A DNA stretch of 64,000 nt from Tribonema minus (GCA_017506865.1 JAFCMP010000018.1:124001-188000); one strand, 5' to 3'; counted from the stretch's first letter, positions 12,248-23,973 are shown. The notes: generated by a model not told the origin, from the letters alone. Translations and numbers: made by a program.

Positions 12248-15200
12248 TCACGACTGTGCCAATGGCGCCGCAGTGCTCGCTGCCGCCGCCGCCGCAGTAT
12301 CCGCCGCCGCTGCTGCCGCCGCCGCCGCATCTGCCGCCTCCGCCTCTGGCTTGGCAGCGAAGCCCACGTTGAAATCATACGCAGCGAACGCGTCCTCACC
12401 CAGCGGCGACAGCGCTCCGCACGCCGTCGTCGCCGCTGCAGGCAGCGCGGCGCCGCTGCCTGGCGCCGCCGCGCCGGTGGCAGCAGCGCTTGCCTGCGCG
12501 CTGCCGCCGCCGCTGCTGCCGTCCGCGCGCACCACCTCATCCGGGTCCCACGTCCAGGACGGCTCACACGCGAATGACGCGGTGCGCGCGTCGTTGATGA
12601 CGCCGGAGCCCCTGCCGTTGGCTGCGTTTGCGGCGTCTGCTGGGGTTGGCAGCGGCGGCAGAAGCAGCAGCAGCAGCGGTTTCAGCGGCGTGAGATGGTG
12701 GATGCTGGGCTGGCGCCGCGGCGGCGGCGGCAGCGGCAGCAGCGGCGGCACATATGGGAGCTTTGACAACGGCAACCTCTGACCAAGCACACTCCGCCAG
12801 TCGACAATGCAGCAATATGCGCATGGCGCAGGCGTCGTAACCCCAGTCGTGGCCACCGTTAGGGGATCCGCCGGCAGCAGCGCGCGCGCGCATTAACAAG
12901 CACGCGGCGCCGCCAGGGCAGCATCTGCAGCAGCGGCGGCAGCAGCGCTCACCCGCTGCGGCATCTGGCGGGGGCGGCGGCACGAACGGCGGCGCCGCGT
13001 GCGCGAGCAGCGCCCAGTGCAAACAGAACCGCAATGCGCGCATGGCACAGGGGCGTCACAATTGTACTTGCGGTCACCGCTAGGGGATTCGTCGGCAGCA
13101 GTGCGCATGCGCAACAACAAGCCACACGATGCCGCGGCAGCGGCGCTCACCGGCTGCGACGTCCATCGGCGCCGGCGCCGGCACGAACGGCGGCGCGGCG
13201 TGCGCGAGCAGCGCCCAGTGCACGGGCGCGAAGAACGCGTGGCGCTTGATCTCGGCGGTGCCGCGGCGCGTGCCCATGCGCAACGCGGGCTCCTTCTCCA
13301 GGAGGCGCGCGATCGCGCCGCGCGCCGCCGCCGACAGGCGGCAGTCGGCGCCAAACTCCAGCGGCTCTTGCACGATGGCCATGAGCGTGCGGCGCTCGCG
13401 GTCTTTCGCGGCAGCGGCGGCGGCGTCGGCGTCGGAGGAGGTGGCGGCGGCGGCGGCGAGGTCCGGGGCGGCGGCGCGCGCGAAGGGCGTGCGGCCAAGC
13501 ATGAGCTCGTGCATAAGGATGCCCTGGCCGGGGCGCGCAGAAGGGGAGAGCGATGAGATCCAATTACTCATCTCAAGGAGGGGGGGGTTGAGCCTCAATG
13601 CAAAGAGTGCAGTTGCAACAACACAAGGGGGGGCAGGGGTGCAGCAGCATTGTCTGGTCAGCTTCATGCTGTAGAGGGAGCGCGACGTGGTTCCTTTCAC
13701 CATCTCAAGGGGGGGGGGGGGGTTGGGCCCCAAAGTTCCTCTCAGGGGGGGCTTGAGCCTCAATGCAAAAACAATTAATCGCAACGATACGCGGGTCGTA
13801 CAGGGGGGTACGGCAGCATTGAGGCCCGGATAAGGCTCACGCGGCTTGCTTGCGAGCCTCTCTGGTCAGCTGCTAGCTTTAGAATTTCAGATGACAACAG
13901 GATGGTCAAATGATCACGGGCCGCCGGCGTGCTTGCGCCCACAAGGGGCAGGGGGGGCGTGGCGGCACCACTGCCGCTACCGCTGGCGCCTGAGGCACAG
14001 CCTGCGGAGCGCTGTCGCGCATGTGACAGTTACGCACGCGACAGTTACGCACCAGTGCCCACCAGTCCATGGCTGCAGTGTGGTGCGTTGCGCCCGCAAA
14101 GTCATGGCATGGCAATGCTACTGCGGCTGACATCAAGCACGCTGCTGCAGGGATGCCATCAGCAGCTGCGCCGCCGCTGCTGCGGGAGCGCTGCCGCGCA
14201 TTGTCACAGTTACTCAACTGACAGTTACGCACGCGACAGTTACGCACCAGCGCCCACCAGTCCATGGCGGCGGTGTGGTGCGTCGCACCTGGTCACATCT
14301 CAGCTTCGCGCCGCAGCTTCGCGCCGCTGCTGCGGAGTGCTGTCGCACATTGTGACAGTTACTCATGACAGTTACATACGCACGCGACAGTTACGCACCA
14401 GCGCCCACCAGTCCATGGCGGCGGTGTGGTGCGTCGCACCGGTCACCATCTCTGCCGACAGGTACTCGAGCGTTCCGATAAACGTGTTGCCGTCTAGCGC
14501 TACATCCACGCGCACGCTGCCGCGCCCGTTGGCGCGTGCCGCCGCGTGCCGCCGCCGCGCCGCCGCCGCGCGCCGCCGCCGCCGCTGCCACCGCCGCAGC
14601 CCACGCACGGGCCTGGGGGGGGGGGTGCAGGGTGGGGGGGAGGGGAGGTGGGGGGGGGGGAGGGAGTTATGGCAATGGGCAGGTTTAGAGCGAGGGTTAG
14701 GACAAGCGTAGGTAGGTGTTGGAGCATATGGCACTTATATGCTCTTCCCCTTTGCACGCTTGATGGTTACGGCAGTTACACTTGCCAGTGGACAGACTAC
14801 GATACATTCACTTCTAGCAGCACACGGCTGGCGTCGGTCTTCTGTTGCAGTTGTCACCTTGATGTCTAGCTCTGCGGGTGTGGTGCAACAGGGCAGTGAG
14901 CAACAGCTCTCTACGTTGCAACAGTGGGCAGCATTGGCAAGGCCGGGTCACAGGAAGGGCCAGTCCACAGCAATACTCAGGAAGGAACTCAGAGCCTGGA
15001 ATTGGGCGACACATGCCGCTGCCTTTGGAGGCTGGCGCCGCTGATGCCGGTGCCGGGTGACAGAGGAGGGCGTGCAACGAGGGCAGGTATGTAGCAGCAC
15101 TGAAACACAGGCCACAAACAAGAGCAGTCCACAGTGAGGCCGTGCAGGGAGCCAGAAGGCGGGAAATGATGGCCCATGCCGCTGCGACAGCAGCGCCATA

Positions 15201-16162
15201 CTGCATGATGTCTGAATTCCTGTCACAGCAGGTACCGTAGTGATGGGCGTAGGCACGAAAGGGGTGCGCGCGCGCAGCATGCGCGTTCACGAGCGCAACT
15301 GCCACGCATCAGTCTCACTCAAGTTGCATGGTGTGCGCAGCATGCTTCTGTGGCGCCGGCTACAGCTGGCGCCGCTGCTGCCGCCGCCACCAGCACGCTA
15401 GGCGGCGAAGAAGGCATGCTGCTAGTCACAGGGAGAGCAGGTATAGGGAGACTTGTGTGTACTGCATGATGGATGCTGCGTAACGTACTGCATGCTTTGA
15501 AGTGCACTGCTTCTGGCCGCACCAGCGAAGCCCGTTCGCTGCACCACCGGCTCGCTTTCCCAAGATGCTGCGCAATGGCACTCACGCGCTGGCGGTGCGC
15601 CCCACGCGCCGCGGCCCCACTACTGGCCGCACAGACTATGACCCACCAACACATTCAACACATTCGACAAAACCCCGTGCGCCGCCGATGCTGCACTTAT
15701 GCGCTCACGATGCGCCTACAGTGCATACCTACAGTACGCATGCATACCGCTACTACAGGACACACGGACTGTCCGCTGCGCTACCGACACAATGTTTCCT
15801 CTTCAACGGCGCTGCCGCTGCTCTCACGCGCTGGCGATGCGCCGCGGGCGCCTAACTCTGACCCTAATCCCATACCGCTTTGACTTCCGGCCGCGCAAAC
15901 TGTCCACTGTACTGGCAATACAATTCAACGGAATTCAAATCTCACGCCGCCACTACTGCACTCACGCGCTGGCGATGCGCCGGGCGCGCCGCGCCGCACG
16001 CGCCGCGCCCGTTCGCGCCCGCGCCGCCCCCCCGCGCGCCGCACCGCCGACGCGGAACGACAAACTGCGCGCCGACGATCCCTCCGAAACGCCGCCGCCG
16101 CCCGCGCTGCTGCTGCCATCCTCGCTCGGCTCCTGCCGCACCATGATGCGCACTGCGCTGCC

Positions 16163-16194
<32 letters not shown>

Positions 16195-19100
16195 CGCCAG
16201 CGCTCAGAGCGCCGCCAGTGAGGCCCGCGTCGCGCAGGCGGCGCCGCGCGAGCTCCGCGGCAGCATCGGCGCCGATGCCGGCAGCAGCAGCGGCGGCGGC
16301 GGCGTCGGCGGCGTCAAAGTCCTCGTCCGGCGGCGGCGGCAGCTCCAGCAGCTCGTGGCCGCGCTCCGCGGTGCCGAAGTCACCGAGCAGTATGTGGCCG
16401 CTGGCGTGGACGAGGACGTTCTCGGGCTTCAGGTCGCGAAAGACCTGTGCGCGCGGCGCGGCGGCGGCGGCAGCGGCGGCGGCGTGAGCGCGCTCATCGG
16501 ATACGGCTGGCAGATGTGAGAATAACGCGACAGCAACAGCGGCAGCGGCGGTGTGAGCGCACTCGCCGGACACCGATGCCAAGATGAAGGGAACGCGGCA
16601 ACGGCGGCGGCCAGGGATGACGACGCGGCAGCGGCTGCGGCCAGGGGTGATGGGATCGCGGCAGCGGCGGCGGCCACGGTGGCAGTGGCGGCGGCGTGAG
16701 CTCACTCGCTGGACACTGATGGCTACAACACAGGTGATGGAAGCGCGGCAGCAGGAGGGCAGCAGGCCGTGTAACGCCACAACCTAACCCTAACCCTAAT
16801 CGCGCTGATCTGCACATCGCTCACAAAGTACCTTCAAGGTATGCATCAAGGGCGAAAGCGCACCATCGCGGCAAGCGCTCAGAGTTTGGCGTTCAACAAA
16901 ATCTAGGATGGTTGCTGGCGTCAGTGTTGTGCGTTGCGACGCGGCTGTGAAAGCACGTCAGCTGTTATTCCGGCGGTACATGGCCAGCGCTTTTGAGCAC
17001 AGCACGGCGCACAGTGCAAGAGCACTCCTCAGTAGCTCCCCCCCCCCCCCCCCCCCGGTCGCCAAACACATGTGGCAGCGGCGGCGACGACGACGGCGGC
17101 GGCGTGAGCGCACTCGCCGGACACCGGTGGCTACGACACACCCTCCCACCACCCTGCAGCCCCATGAACCTGCCCATGTTGACGACAACTACGGACCACT
17201 TGCGGCCCGGCAGTTACGGGCAGTTACATCCCCATGGCGGCAGCGCTCACCACGCCGTTGACGTGGACCCACTCGCGTGTGACGATGATGTCGCTTGCGT
17301 ACAAGCGCATCTCCGCTTCTGTGACATACCCACCTCTACACTGTACTTCTACACCACACCAACGTACCTTTTGCAGCGTGTCTACCGCACGGCACCACAG
17401 CAGCACGAGCACCTTGCCGCAGACCGTTCCGGACAAGAGTGGCGGACAGTTACAGGCTGCTACAGCCACACACATCGGCAGCAGCGCTCACCACGCCGTT
17501 AAGGTGGACCCACTCGAGCGCAACCACGATATTGCTCGCGTAGAAACGCATCTCGACTCCGTATACATACATGTACCCACCTAAGAATCGCATACTTCAG
17601 AAGTATAATACTTCTACTTGGAAGTACCAACATAACTTTTGAAGCGTGTCTACTGCGCGTCACAGCACAAGCACCCCGCCACAGATCGCTACGGATAAGA
17701 ATAGCGGACACTTACAGCCTGTTACAGTTACACACATCGGCAGCGGCGCTCACCACGCCGTTGAGGTGAACCCACTCGAGCGCCACCACGATCTCGCTCG
17801 CGTAGAAGCGCATCTCGGCCTCCGTCAGGCAGCGCTTGAGGTGCGTCGTCACGAGCGCCGCCATGTCGCCGCACGCCGCATACTCCAGCACCATGTACAC
17901 GTGTCGCGCGTCCTGAAATGCCGTGTATAGCGAGCAGACGAACGGGTGGCTGCGCCGCCGCCACCGCATTGGGGGGGGGGGGACAGGGGGGGGTGCGTGT
18001 GCGGGGGGGCGGAGGGGAACACGGAGCGCGAAATGAGACCATGTACACGTGCCGCGCGTCCTGAAACGCCGTGTATAGCGTGCAGACAAAGGGGTGGCTG
18101 CATGGGGGGGGTTGGTGGGGGCGGGGGGGGGGCGTGTGCGGGGGGGCAGTGGGGGACACAGAGCGCGAGTTGAGGGCCATTACTGTGTGCGTTCAGCGAG
18201 AGGGGGAGCAGTAAGAGCCATGTCGCCGCAGGCCGCGTACTCCAGCACCATGTACACGTGCCGCGCGTCCTGAAATGCTGTGTACACCGAGCAGACGAAC
18301 GGGTGGCTGCACCGCCGCCGCCGTACGGGGGGGGGGGGGCATACGCAGCAGGGCAGGGGGGGGGGGAGAGGGGAACACGGAGCGCGAGTTGAGGGTCACA
18401 TAGTATGTGTTTGGAGAGGGGACGAGCAGCGAGAGTGGTCATAGCACGTGCTCGTTAGGGTTTGGATCACTCGCGAGGGACGGCCCTCCCAGAGCAGCGC
18501 GTCAAGCGGCGCTCCCTCGTCAGCGGCTCTCGCGCTGCGCCCGACCGCCGCCGCCGCCCGCCGCCGCCGCAGCCCGCCGCCGCCATGTCCTACAGTCAGG
18601 GTTAGCTAACTCTAACACTGACTCTGTGTGCTCGCGTGCACGAAGAGTGACGGAAGAGCGTGACCTGCACTGGGGGATATGAGACCGCACCTGCTATGAA
18701 CCCCCCCCGGCTGGACTCAGCCAGGGCGCTGACTCGGTCACTGCGCTGGCTGGCGCGCTACGGAGCGGCGACGTGACACCGGAGCGCGCCGTGCGCACAC
18801 GTGCGTGCGCCGTTTCGCGCCTAGCACTGACCCGTGCACGAATGCGCTAGCACGACAACGGCGCAGCCCTGCACGCACGACACCAGCCCTCTCACGCTCG
18901 ACAGACGAGCGCTGACGCGCTGGCCGGCGCTACAGAGCGGCGACGTGAACACTGGAGCGCGCGCCATGCATACACGCGCGTGCGCCGTTGCACTAGACGC
19001 GTCGAGTGCTGACCCGTGTTCGCACGCGTCAACATGGTGGGGCACCGCCGTGCATGACTCCAGCCCTCTCACGCTCGACAGACGAGCGCTGACGCGCCCG

Positions 19101-19709
19101 GCCGCCGCTCGTCTGCGCGCTGAGCAGCGCGCGCCCGCTACTGTAGCTGGCGCTATGGCGCAGCGACGCGACGTCGCATCAGGAAGCGCCCTGCACTCAT
19201 GTATCAGTGAATCTTTTGATACATGAGCAGAGTTTTCAGGTCATGTTGCACATGGCAACCTGTTTGCGAAAACCTTCGACACGTCCTACATTTGCATGCG
19301 CATGGACTCATCGAGCACTGACTGACCTGCACGACACAAACGTCTCGTGCTCGATGAGCGCGCGGCGAATGCGCCCCTAACCCTGACCCTCACCCTAACC
19401 TTAAACCCTAGCCCTTGACACGTTGAGCGCTGCTGCGTTAATGCGGAGCACTGACCTGCACGACACGAGCGTCTCGCGCTCGATGAGCGCGCGGCGGATG
19501 CGCCCCTCCTTTATGCGCATCCTGTCCTTGCGCTGCACCTTGAGCGCGAAGAGGCGCCCGTTTGAGCGCTGACGCACGAGGTACACGAGCCCGCAGCCGC
19601 CGACGCCCAGGAGCTTGATGCGCTGGAAGTCTTGGCAGCTCGTCTTGGATGGGTCGAACTTGTGCATGAGGTTTAAAGAGGTTGCGGAGCGCTCCAGCTG
19701 GGGCAGTGC
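12248..19709 (-). CDS. AGC-family serine/threonine protein kinase, six exons, 5' end not found
   Basis: Minus-strand exons 19709-19456, 17949-17754, 16444-15966, 14612-14399, 13523-13151 and 12639-12248 join in phase into 635 residues. All junctions have GT and AG. Visible parts: glycine loop GVGGCGLV, ATP-binding Lys in FALKV, alpha-C region IERETL, catalytic VFRDLKPEN, metal-binding DFG, activation segment NTFIGTLEYLSAE (APE present as SAE), DWWAL/GILMHELMLGRTPF, RMGTRRGTAEIKRHAFF, and APPFVP at the start of the C-tail. The tail ends with DAFAAYDF, matching the AGC hydrophobic motif FxxF-S/T/D/E-F with Asp in place of the phosphosite. The closest feel is S6K/RSK/PKG. About 170 low-complexity residues sit between DFG and the activation Thr, as in Greatwall-type kinases. 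Five introns carry partial copies of exon edges. The start is unresolved: exon 1 begins after an acceptor, and no upstream cyclic-nucleotide or other domain was found before the plus-strand neighbour at 22189. Confidence 0.88.
12953..13022 (-). repeat. Truncated copy of kinase exon 5, 3' edge with donor
   Basis: Encodes HWALLAHAAPPFVPPPPPD and a GTGAGC donor in the same phase as the intact exon 5 edge (13151). It has no acceptor or upstream exon body, so it cannot serve as an independent exon. Confidence 0.8.
14053..14290 (-). repeat. Two truncated copies of kinase exon 4, 3' edge with donor
   Basis: At 14290-14249 and 14099-14053 the minus strand repeats ATHHTAAMDWWAL followed by GTGCGTAACTGTCGCG, the same donor as the intact exon 4 edge at 14399. 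Neither copy includes the exon's 5' part. Spacing is about 150-190 bases. Confidence 0.85.
15586..15852 (-). repeat. Truncated copies of kinase exon 3, 3' edge with donor
   Basis: At 15852-15827 and 15612-15586 the minus strand repeats the exon end RRIAS (CGCATCGCCAGCGC or a close variant) followed by GTGAG. A weaker copy lies near 15712-15696. The intact exon ends at 15966. Confidence 0.75.
17251..17561 (-). repeat. Two truncated copies of kinase exon 2, 3' edge with donor
   Basis: At 17561-17492 (MRFYASNIVVALEWVHLNGV) and 17325-17251 (MRLYASDIIVTREWVHVNGV) the end of exon 2 is repeated with its GTGAGC donor. The nearer copy is better preserved. The intact exon ends at 17754. Confidence 0.88.
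18038..18306 (-). repeat. Two truncated copies of kinase exon 2, 5' edge with acceptor
   Basis: At 18306-18218 and 18097-18038 the minus strand repeats the acceptor and exon start HPFVCSLYTAFQDARHVYMV, then breaks off into intron sequence. C-rich tracts (G runs on the plus strand) precede each acceptor, as they do before the intact exon at 17949. Confidence 0.88.
18742..19110. repeat. Imperfect tandem repeat of ~177 bases in kinase intron 1
   Basis: A block starting with 'GGAGCGGCGACGTGA' and ending with 'CTCACGCTCGACAGACGAGC' occurs from about 18742 and again from about 18919, with a third start near 19095. There is no coding signal. Confidence 0.65.
19331..19375 (-). repeat. Truncated copy of kinase exon 1, 3' edge with donor
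   Basis: Repeats RIRRALIEHETFVSC and the donor TGCAG|GTCAGT seen at the intact exon 1 end (19456). Upstream of it the sequence turns into TTAGGG-like DNA instead of exon body. Confidence 0.8.
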
Positions 19710-19804
19710 CTGCGCGGCGGCGCGGCAGACGGCAGCAGCGATCGGTTTAGACAGTATGTAAGGTATGTGTTGGAGCACGTGGCAGTTACATGCTCATTGG
19801 CCGG

Positions 19805-21283
19805 AAGTCCTGGCAGGGCGTCTCGGACAGGTCGAACTTGTGCATGAGGGTGAGGGAGGTGGCGGCGCGTTCGAGCTGGGGCGACGCCTGCGCAACGGCG
19901 CGTGGCAGCGAGCAGCAGAGGGTATGTAAGGTATGTACTTCTATGTAAGTAGGGTTTGGCTTGGATGGGTCGAATTTGTGCATGAGGTTTAAGGAGGTCG
20001 CGGAGCGCTCCAGCTGGGGCAGTGCCTGCGCGGCGGCGCGGCAGACGGCAGCAGCGTTCAGTTTAGGGGGTATATGAGGTATGTGTTGGAGCATGGGCAG
20101 TTACATGCTCATTGGCCTGGCAGGGCGTCTCGGATGGGTCGAACTTGTGCATGAGGGTGAGGGAGGTGGCGGCGCGTTCGAGCTGGGGCGGTGCCTGCGC
20201 GGCGGCGCGGCGCGCGGCGGCAGCGAGCAGCGCAGGTTGTGTGAAGTATGTGTGAAGGATTTGGGTGAGTTTCGCTCAGGGCGCGGAGCAACCCAGATCA
20301 TGATTGTCGCGGTTGCTGCGAGGGGAGTCAATACCTTGTCACATGATGATAAATTGCTTAGGGAGGTGGCGCCGTTTGAGCGCTGCCGCACGAGGTACAC
20401 GAGGCCGCAGCCGCCGACGCCCAGCAGCTTGATGCGCTGAAAGTCGTGGCAGCTCGTCTTGGATGGGTCAAATTTGTGCATGAGGTTTAGAGAGGTCGCG
20501 GAGCGCTCGAGCTGCGGCGGCGCCTGCGCGGCGGCGCAGCGCGCATGGCGGCAGCAATCAGCACAGGGCGTGTGACGTATGCACCTAGATGTACTTCAAA
20601 GCGTGTAGGATTTGATCAAGTCTCGCCCAGCAGCTTGATGCACGGCAGCTCATCTTCGACGGGTCGAACTTGTGCATGGGGGTGAGGGAAGTGGCGGCGC
20701 GCTCGAGCTGCGGCGGCGCCTGCGCGGCGGCGCGTGGCAGCGAGCAGCAGGGGATATGTAGAGTATGTATGCAGAATTTGGCTAAGACTCGCTCAGGGCG
20801 TGCAACGGCCCAGATGATGATAGTCGCCGTTGCTGCGAGAGGGGTCAACATCTTGTCAACTGCACAGGGAGGTGGCGACGCGCTCGAGCTGCAGCGGCGC
20901 CTGGGGGGCGGCGCGGCGTGCGCATGGCAGCGATCAGCTGAGGGTATGTAAGGTATGTGCATGCACGTGCGGTTCATCATCGCTTTTAAGAGCATGATGC
21001 TCAGCGTTACACTTATTGCAGCAGGGGCCAACATCTTGTCACTGACATGACACGCTGCTGACGAAGTGGCGGAACGCTCGCAGCGGCCGCAGTGCCTGGG
21101 CGGCGGCGCGGCGCGCGTGAAGCCGCGAGCAATGCAGGATGTGTGAGGTATGAAGGATGTATTGAGTCTTGCTCAGAGTGCACAAGGGCCCAGATACTCA
21201 GCATCGCCCTTGCTGCGAGAGGGGTCAATACCGTGTCAAAAAATGCTTACAGAGGTGGCGGAGCGCTCAAGCTGCGGCGGTGC
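19805..21283 (-). repeat. Array of eight truncated copies of kinase exon 1, 5' edge with acceptor
   Basis: On the minus strand, edge copies begin at about 19887, 20024, 20193, 20522, 20719, 20900, 21095 and 21283. Each has a CAG acceptor followed by a version of A(L/P)PQLER(S/A)ATSL; most continue to MHKFDPSK, and the copy at 20522-20363 runs on to GVGGCGLVYLVRQRSNG before breaking off. The breakpoints differ. The intact exon 1 (19709) is the member nearest the rest of the gene. Copies are 140-330 bases apart. Two, near 19770 and 20085, adjoin a small hairpin element. No copy reaches the exon's donor. Confidence 0.88.
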
Positions 21284-22188
21284 CTGAGCGGCGATGCATA
21301 GGTGGCAGTGAGCAGCAGGATTTGGAAGGTGTGCATATATGTGTTGTCGGTGCTCGGTCAGGGTGGATAACAGCCTATGGTCAATGACAATGACATAAGA
21401 AGGGCGACCGTTACTGTCTATATTATGTAGCGCACAGCAAAAATTGTTGTATGGTTAATGAAATCGACTTTTGCCAGCTAGTATGCCAAACTATGCATTA
21501 GGTCACCTGTTTCACTGTACTTCAACTACTGCGGCCACCAACAGACAGAGACGAGCTGACCCCATAAGTTATCACAAGCGTCAACCACTACCGATAAGTC
21601 ATCAGAAGCCTGTGCCAGGGGTTTCTAAAAACACTCACTGCTGTCCCGGGGCTCTGACTGGTCTGCGTCGTGTGTCGGCCTGCGCTCCATATTTTCAAGC
21701 CTCTGCCTTCCTCAGTTCGCCTCTTTCCCGCCGCCGCCTCTCCTGCAACGCCATCATGAGTTCGCCTCATCGCGGTGGCGGCGGTCTCTGCGCTCCTGCC
21801 TCTGTCGTCGCAGGTCAGCTTGCGCATCATGCGAAATGGAACTGCGTCTGCACTTTTGGCCTGCATCAGCACACTGAAAGGGCAGGCAACTGCTACTGCG
21901 GGTCTCTTGGAGATAAAAAGCTTGCATCGACGGTGCGCCGCCCCCGCAGCTCCCGATGCATGCTGTGTCAGCTCTACTGCTCTCACTTTTTTGCGAGCAC
22001 TTCAACCTGCAGTTGAACTTGTAGCTAAACTTCCCATCTGAAGATCCCGACACCTAGAGCGAGAGAGAAGAGTGGGGCAAAAGTGCGTTACTGAGTGTAC
22101 GTTGAGCACAGCGCTGTTGTAATGGCTCACAGGTCGCAGCAGGATCACCAACATCGCTGTGGATCTTTCAACAACATCAGCACCAGAC
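21284..22188. other. Between the kinase echo array and the SWSAP1-like gene, no confident gene
   Basis: It should contain the promoter and 5' UTR of the plus-strand gene at 22189. Overlapping ORFs at 21471-22041 exist in several frames. One plus frame has a Cys/His-rich stretch (CVC, HQH, CYC) that fits no zinc-finger spacing I know, and another ends in a short hydrophobic tail. Neither is convincing. Confidence 0.35.
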
Positions 22189-23973
22189 ATGCTCGCCAAT
22201 GGCGAAAGCGGCCATGACCCAACTGGTAGCAACAGCCCAGCCCCCGGACCACAGCAGGCGCCGTCAGGAGAGGATGCTTCAATGCTGGAGCTCTGCTATG
22301 GAGGAACGCCGCAGCGCCTTCTGCTTCGAGGCCCCCCTCGCAGCGGCAGGAGCAGCCTGCTGTTCGACCACGCCTACCGCCTGGCGCGCAGGGGCCTGCG
22401 CGTCACCTACATCTGCATGAAAGCGCGCATCGAGAGGCAGCTGCCCCTGCAGTGCGCCCAAGCGCAGGAGCCCCACGACGCGCCGCAGGGCTGGGACCCG
22501 GCGGCCCTGGAGAGGATAGGCATGAAGTACGTGGCGAGCAGGGAGGATCTGCTATGGTTTCTCGGCAGCGTCCAGATGCTGCGTAGAGAAGCTTTCCCGT
22601 GCGCGCTGCTGGTGGACGATATCGACGTCATCCTCGGAGCCAGCGCCATGGCGCTAGACGGCGGCATCGGCGCGCAGGTGCGTGACGTCAAACTGCTGAT
22701 CACTGCCACCTCACCCCTGTGCACTCAGCGTCCGCTGCCTGTTGGCGCAGCGTTCAACTTCAACGGTGCTCTTGGCAAGAGGCTACCGCCTTGTTCTTCC
22801 GTTTGGCAGTGCGGTGATTCTGCGGCTGCACGCAGCGGTGCACTGCTGACAACTACTTAGTCTGAGTGACCGGTGCGTGTGCGTGGACGCGAACGCGCCA
22901 ATGCGTCCACGAGGAAGTGGCACGTGTGAGCAGGGTAGCACCCCTCCACACTGCGAAAGTTCACAGTCGATGCGCGTCACTTTTTGAATGCATCGAAAAC
23001 AGGACGTGCTCTGTTGGCACTGACGTCTGCCTGATGTTGATGGTCAAGACAGAATACTGCGCAGTGTGTGTGCGGAGCTACGACCCGCCCTCATGATTTG
23101 AAGAAGGAAGCACGCGGGCATGCATAGCTTCGCGGCCTCCTGCTTCCTCTTGTCAACGCGCCAGAAATACGTCATGTCACTCCCGGCCATGAGCTGAGCG
23201 CTGCTGCGTCGCTCGCGGACAGCCGCACTCCGGCAGCTGACCGATGTCCGCCGCTTTGGCTTGCACACCTCATTGCGTAAAGGCCTTGCCACAAGCGCCA
23301 CATGCCACGACCGCAGTGAACGCCGCAGCTGCCAGTACACCTGCTTACAGCGGGCACTGCCTGCAATCATCATCTCATCATAGTCGGCGCCGCCACCCAA
23401 GACCGCGCGTGACAGACAACGGCGCTACCGCATCAGCCACGCTGACGAACGAAGCGCCGCCGTTGCCAAACGCTCCCGCCGCAGGCCGCGGCGTGCGACG
23501 CGCGCGCGGCGCTGTACGCGCTGGCTATGCTGGAGGACGCCGCACGCTTCCTCGGCGCGCACGTCGTCGCCGCCGCCGCCGCGGCGGAAGCGTCCCTCGA
23601 GCCCGGCGCCGCCGCCGCATTCGCGCGCTACTTCCCGCAGCTGCTGCGCGTCGCTGCGCATGGGGGCGGCGGCGGCGGAGGCGGCGGCAGCGGCGGCAGT
23701 GGCGGAGGCGGAGGCGGAGGAGGAGGTGGGGGTTATGTGCTTGCGGATGAGAGCGCTGTGCAACTCGGCGGCGGGGGGGGGGGGGCGGTGGAGTACCGGC
23801 TGCGCGTGCGGCGCGCACACGGCGACGATTTCTTTGAGTGCGCGGTGCGGCAGCGGCCGCAGCAGCAGCAGCAGCAGCAGCCGCTGCTCCCGCCGCTGCC
23901 GCAGCAGCAGCAGCAGCGCCGCGCGCAGCATCAGCAGCAGCTGCCGCCGCCACCGCAGCAGCAGTACCGATAG
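22189..23973 (+). CDS. SWSAP1: SWSAP1-like RecA-fold ATPase (SWS1-associated recombination factor)
   Basis: Two exons, 22189-22677 and 23485-23973, join in phase 0 into 325 residues. Exon 1 has a P-loop, GPPRSGRSS (about residues 48-56), and a Walker B strand ALLVDDIDVIL (about 139-149), with GMKYVASREDLLWFLGSV between them; this matches the human SWSAP1 order of P-loop, KIRFQYPPSTRELFRLL and LLLLDGLEEYL. Exon 2 continues with a helix ALYALAMLEDAARF, then RYFPQLLRV and a final beta pair near VEYRLRVRR, as in SWSAP1 (RYFPAQCWL, then EWWVTF). In animals SWSAP1 pairs with the SWIM-domain protein SWS1/ZSWIM7 to help RAD51 in homologous recombination. The P-loop Lys is Arg here. Gly, Gln and Ala runs enlarge the C-terminal half. 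The start is the first ATG in the open frame; another Met at residue 32 sits just before the domain. The intron (22678-23484) shows no clear edge copies. Confidence 0.8.

Noticed and set aside
19803-21283. Separate kinase genes or pseudogenes in tandem
   Set aside because: Every copy stops within the first exon and none is followed by later kinase exons, so these are edge copies, not gene copies.
21471-22041. Cys/His-rich plus-strand ORF possibly encoding a zinc finger
   Set aside because: Cys spacing (CxC...HxH...CxC) fits no zinc-finger class I know, and an alternative frame is equally open.
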